Shown one piece after another: positions 34,561 to 37,704 of a stretch of DNA of 37,704 nt. Every line of letters begins with the position of its first letter. Position 1 is the first letter of the stretch. Under the pieces are notes generated by a model that was given only the letters and a program-made list of their open reading frames with translations, was not told where the DNA came from and ran no database searches. This DNA is from Deltaproteobacteria bacterium (GTDB lineage: Bacteria; Myxococcota; B64-G9), in assembly GCA_019314375.1 (NCBI GenBank), contig JAFCZJ010000107.1, forward strand, positions 1-37,704. The letters are read 5' to 3'. Both the position numbers and the translations under genes were made by a program.

Positions 34561-36051
34561 ATGGCAGGTTGGTTTGAAAGGGATCCGGAGGAGTTCATTG
34601 TTACGATGGTCTTCCTCCTCATCTTGCTGGCGATCGGAATCGCTTTTCTTGTGAGCTACATCCGCGCGAAGCGCAACCCTGTCGAGCCGAAGCAGGAGAA
34701 GGTGGTCCGCCATCTGCTCGACAAAGGCTTCCTGGTTTGCGACGTAGGGGGCATGGTCCTCTGGCCTCTCGACCTGGAGCTGGAAGAGACCAGGGCCCTG
34801 CGGGCCATCATCAAGGACCCGGATTCAGTGCCGGAAGAGGTCCAGATGAAGCTGGTGGCGTGTTACCAGGACAAAGCCCTGTGTGGGCTCGTGAGCGAGC
34901 ACGTGGTGCGCTTCTCCAAGAAGGGACGGGAGATGTTCTCCATCGAGGAAGGCCCAGCGCGGGTGGAGTTGTGGGTGTATCTCGATCGACTCAACGACCA
35001 CCTGGAGTTCCCCTCCAAGCTGGCCCTGGAGAGGCACTGTTCGGCCGACCCCGACGACGGCGCCAAGCCCTTCGATTCCGGCCACGAAGGCTTCGACAAC
35101 TTCTTCCCGAACCGCGCCGCGTCCAAGTGGGCGGTCAAAGTCTTCCAGTCGGCCGGCGATAAGCTCGACTGTGTGACTCGGTTCGCCTCCAAATGGGCAG
35201 AGCGGCTCGACTACGCGCGGATCAGCAGGCACATCCGGCTCGGGCTGCCGGCCGGGGCGGTGCTCGATGCAGAGGAACCCAGCCGCGTGCTGGATGAGCT
35301 CATAAAAGACGCCATCGAGCTGGCCGAGACGCTCGAATCCGTGCTCGATCCGTCCTTCGTCTCCCCGGAGCACTGCTGGGTGGACCGGCCCATTTACGCC
35401 CGCCTGGAACTGCTCGGAAGTTGCCCCAAATGCGCTGCCGGTATGCCGCTGAACGGGCCGACCCAGAGTATGCGTTGTCACAAGTGTTTTCATGAAAAGG
35501 CTCTGGGGGCGGACATGTGGGACATGCTGAAGTATCCCCTCGATGATTTCCTCCAGGGCGAAGGTGGGATCTCGACCGGCTGGGGTAAGAACTCGACGAA
35601 GTTGGACTGGCGAGTGATGGTGCCCACCTGCGCCGAATGCGGGGCCGAGCTCCCGGTGGATTCGGTGGAGGTCGGGACGACCGGGGTCGTCCGCTGTACC
35701 GGATGCGAGGCCGAGACACCGACCTGCCCGCCGCCGGCGTGGTTGGTCGAGGCCGCCCCGGGGCTAGAGCAACTGTACGCTGCCGAGGGGATGTCGGAGA
35801 CGACCGACGGCAAGGCGCTCGAGGTCGACCAGGATGCAAACAAGCCCATCGGCATGACCTGCCCGGGATGCGCCGGGGGGCTGATGACCACGGTGGAATC
35901 GGAGCGGACCATCACCTGCGAATACTGCGGCCTGGAGGTTTTCCTGCCCGACGCGCTCTGGCAAAAGCTGCACCCCGCCAAGGCCACCAAGGCCTGGTGG
36001 GCTCGCTACGCCGCCCCCCTCCCTCCCGACGGCTCTGAGGATCAGCTCTGA
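34561..36051 (+). CDS. membrane-anchored protein with three zinc ribbons
   Basis: This 496-residue protein starts at ATG 34561, with AGGAG upstream. One transmembrane segment lies at residues ~13-34 (IVTMVFLLILLAIGIAFLVSY) and is followed by a basic stop-transfer stretch, so the large C-terminal part is probably cytoplasmic. Residues ~45-280 are unrecognised. Three four-cysteine ribbons follow, CPKC...CHKC (C288, C291, C306, C309), CAEC...CTGC (C357, C360, C379, C382) and CPGC...CEYC (C434, C437, C453, C456). Spacings are similar in all three, so each probably binds one zinc ion. The role may be nucleic-acid or protein binding at the membrane. It is divergent from the hybrid kinase and convergent with the EGF protein gene. 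It could be a metal-controlled adaptor, but this is speculation. Confidence 0.8.
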   Translation: MAGWFERDPEEFIVTMVFLLILLAIGIAFLVSYIRAKRNPVEPKQEKVVRHLLDKGFLVCDVGGMVLWPLDLELEETRALRAIIKDPDSVPEEVQMKLVACYQDKALCGLVSEHVVRFSKKGREMFSIEEGPARVELWVYLDRLNDHLEFPSKLALERHCSADPDDGAKPFDSGHEGFDNFFPNRAASKWAVKVFQSAGDKLDCVTRFASKWAERLDYARISRHIRLGLPAGAVLDAEEPSRVLDELIKDAIELAETLESVLDPSFVSPEHCWVDRPIYARLELLGSCPKCAAGMPLNGPTQSMRCHKCFHEKALGADMWDMLKYPLDDFLQGEGGISTGWGKNSTKLDWRVMVPTCAECGAELPVDSVEVGTTGVVRCTGCEAETPTCPPPAWLVEAAPGLEQLYAAEGMSETTDGKALEVDQDANKPIGMTCPGCAGGLMTTVESERTITCEYCGLEVFLPDALWQKLHPAKATKAWWARYAAPLPPDGSEDQL

Positions 36052-36083
36052 GTGTTAGCGATTTTGGGGTCGGGTAGTCTTCT

Positions 36084-37704
36084 TTAGCGTTTTCGTGTAC
36101 GGCGCCTGGTTCTGAGCCTGAATCCCAAGAATAGTGCGAGCAGGAAGGCTGTCTCGATGCCGGATGAACCGTTTTTTGCTCCCACACGGCAGCTGCAGCC
36201 AGATGACCCACCCCCGAGATCGCAGGCATCGCCTAGTCCATCTTCGTCGACATCTGCCTGGTCTGGGTTCTCAACGTTTGGGCAATTGTCCACGAGGTCT
36301 TCTACTCCATCACCATCAGTGTCTGCCGGGGGAGCGCAGGAATAGCTTCCTGGCAGGTTGGTACAGATGTCATCCTCACTGCAGTCGTCTAGCTCCTGAG
36401 CACATTCATCGACATCGGTGCAGGTCGTGCCGTCGCCGTTGAAGCCGGTATTGCAGGCACAGCTGAAGCTACCAGGCGTGTTGGTACAGGTAGCGTCGTC
36501 TGAGCAGTTGTCGGTCTCCAGGGTGCACTCGTCATCATCGGTGCAGGTCACGCCGTCGCCAGTGAAACCGGCATTGCAGTCGCAGCTGAATCCACCGGAT
36601 GTGTTGGTGCAGGTCGCGTCGTCAGAGCAATCATGGGTGTCCAGGGTGCACTCGTCGTCATCGAGACAGCTTATGCCGTCGCCGGTGAAGCCGGCATTGC
36701 AGGCACAGCTGAAGCTACCAGGCGTGTTGGTACAGGTCGCGTTGTCTGAGCAGTTGTTGGTGTCCAGGGTGCACTCGTCATCATCGGTGCAGGTCACGCC
36801 GTCGCCGGTGAAGCCAACATTACAGGCGCAGCTGAAGCCACCGAGTGTGTTGGTGCAGGTCGCGTCATCAGAGCAGTTATCCGTTTCCAGGGTGCACTCG
36901 TCGTCATCGAGACAGCTTATGCCGTCGCCGGTGAAGCCGGCATTGCAGGCACAACTGAAACTACCGGCTGCATTCGCGCAGGTAGCGTCGTTTGAGCAGT
37001 TGTCAATACCCAGACTGCACTCGTCGACATCGTCACATGTGACGCCGTCGCCGCTGTAACCAGCATTGCAAATACAGCCGAAGCTGCCGGGCGTGTTGGT
37101 GCAGGTCGCATCGTCTGCGCAGTTGTGAGTTCCCAGAGTACATTCGTCGTCATCAAGGCATGTCACGCCGTTGCCGGTGAAGCCGGCATTGCAGGCACAA
37201 CTGAAGCTGCCGGCCGTATTCGTACAAGTCGCGTCATCTGAGCAGTTGTCGGTTTCCAGGGAGCATTCATCGTTATCGGTGCAGGTTATGCCATCTCCGC
37301 TGAATCCCAAGTTGCAGGTGCATGTGAAGCCGCCTTCTGTACTCGCGCAAGTTGCGTCGTCGGAGCAGTTGTCAGTCCCCAGGTTGCACTCGTTGTTGAC
37401 GGTGCAGGTCACACCGTCGCCACTGAATCCCAAGTTGCAGGCACAACTGAAGTTCCCAGGCGTGTTGGTGCAAGTCGCGTTGTCTGAGCAGTTGTCGGTG
37501 TCCAAAGTGCACTCGTTGTCATCGGTGCAGGTTACGCCGTTGCCGCTGAAGCCGGCATTGCAAGCGCAAGTGAAGCTGCCAGACGTGTTGGTGCAGGTCG
37601 CGTCGTCTGAACAGTTGTCAGAGCCCGAGCTGCATTCGTCGTCATCGCTGCAAGTTACTCCGTCGCCGGTATAGCCGCTATTGCAGACGCAGGTGAAGGC
37701 GCCA
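36084..37704 (-). CDS. EGF-repeat MYXO-CTERM surface protein, 5' end outside window
   Basis: The frame is open through to the right edge of the window, so the N-terminus is missing. The visible 539 residues hold ten full EGF-like units of about 41 residues plus a partial one at the left and a shortened one at the end. Each unit has six cysteines and the calcium-binding pattern DECxxxxDNCSDDATC, then GSFSCACNAGFTGDGVTC. A thrombospondin type 3-like calcium region follows (DTDGDGVEDLVDNCP...DVDEDGLGDACD). The tail GCSCRVG, a hydrophobic stretch and RTRRRTRKR form a MYXO-CTERM anchor. The protein would be exported, calcium-bound and cell-surface attached, and probably takes part in adhesion. The DNA repeats have a 123-bp period. 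Confidence 0.92.
   Translation of the reverse strand, partial: GAFTCVCNSGYTGDGVTCSDDDECSSGSDNCSDDATCTNTSGSFTCACNAGFSGNGVTCTDDNECTLDTDNCSDNATCTNTPGNFSCACNLGFSGDGVTCTVNNECNLGTDNCSDDATCASTEGGFTCTCNLGFSGDGITCTDNDECSLETDNCSDDATCTNTAGSFSCACNAGFTGNGVTCLDDDECTLGTHNCADDATCTNTPGSFGCICNAGYSGDGVTCDDVDECSLGIDNCSNDATCANAAGSFSCACNAGFTGDGISCLDDDECTLETDNCSDDATCTNTLGGFSCACNVGFTGDGVTCTDDDECTLDTNNCSDNATCTNTPGSFSCACNAGFTGDGISCLDDDECTLDTHDCSDDATCTNTSGGFSCDCNAGFTGDGVTCTDDDECTLETDNCSDDATCTNTPGSFSCACNTGFNGDGTTCTDVDECAQELDDCSEDDICTNLPGSYSCAPPADTDGDGVEDLVDNCPNVENPDQADVDEDGLGDACDLGGGSSGCSCRVGAKNGSSGIETAFLLALFLGFRLRTRRRTRKR
36420..37704 (-). repeat. 123-bp tandem repeats coding EGF-like units
   Basis: GGGTGCACTC-type landmarks recur at about 36521, 36644 and 36767, a 123-bp spacing, and the pattern continues to the window edge. 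Units differ by scattered substitutions, with some near-identical neighbours, so copying or gene conversion among units is likely. Confidence 0.9.

Noticed and set aside
36418..37674. Long plus-strand frames over the EGF array, or a CRISPR array
   Set aside because: The 123-bp units are contiguous coding repeats with six cysteines each on the minus strand; there are no spacers.

Overview
The window looks like a chromosomal stretch of a Myxococcota (former deltaproteobacterial) genome. Three large secreted proteins end in MYXO-CTERM-type anchors (Gly-Cys-x-Cys, a hydrophobic segment, then Arg/Lys). One gene is a DUF2378 (TIGR02265) protein, a family known mainly from Myxococcales. Several lipoproteins carry the Asp-Ala-Gly or Gly-Asp linkers typical of that phylum. 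No rRNA, tRNA, CRISPR array, insertion sequence or integrase was recognised.

Layout. 1-210 is the 3' end of a DEAD-box RNA helicase gene. 215-1402 (minus) is an AAA ATPase/DUF4143 gene bracketed by a 16-bp direct repeat. 1501-4487 (minus) holds two tandem 494-residue lipoprotein genes of identical length. They diverge from a pair of membrane-anchored, propeller-like genes (4655-6511). 6592-8217 is a HipBA toxin-antitoxin operon whose operator overlaps the antitoxin start codon. 8245-11755 (minus) is a two-gene operon for a beta-propeller-like lipoprotein and a parallel beta-helix lipoprotein. 12012-15235 encodes three more lipoproteins, the last with a 21-unit Asp-Ala-Gly tract. 15272-16186 (minus) pairs a thioredoxin-fold/glutaredoxin fusion with a GroES. 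16498-17795 (minus) has an LPP20-type lipoprotein and the DUF2378 protein. 17965-18495 is a methyltransferase that looks 3'-truncated.

18579-24517 (plus) encodes a lipoprotein with a P-domain and a possible clan-CD-like His/Cys pair, a 14-repeat FG-GAP protein with a MYXO-CTERM tail, and another lipoprotein. 24559-27102 (minus) is a beta-helix, Cys-rich MYXO-CTERM protein. 27333-28330 has a DUF2132 protein and an HD-domain protein whose stop codons overlap. 28600-30200 (minus) is an AbiE system with an intact antitoxin and a broken toxin. 30490-34434 (minus) encodes a TlpA-like thioredoxin and a PhnD-sensor hybrid histidine kinase with two receivers and an HPt domain. 34561-36051 is a membrane-anchored protein with three zinc ribbons. 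36084-37704 (minus) is the 3' part of a gene for an EGF-repeat MYXO-CTERM protein that runs off the window.

Most of the window is devoted to cell-envelope and surface proteins: about ten predicted lipoproteins and three MYXO-CTERM proteins. Regulatory and defence-type modules (HipBA, AbiE, hybrid kinase) are interspersed. The least explained units are the divergent four-gene membrane cluster (1501-6511), the P-domain lipoprotein with a caspase-like pattern, and the thioredoxin-glutaredoxin/GroES pair. None can be declared a new system from sequence alone.
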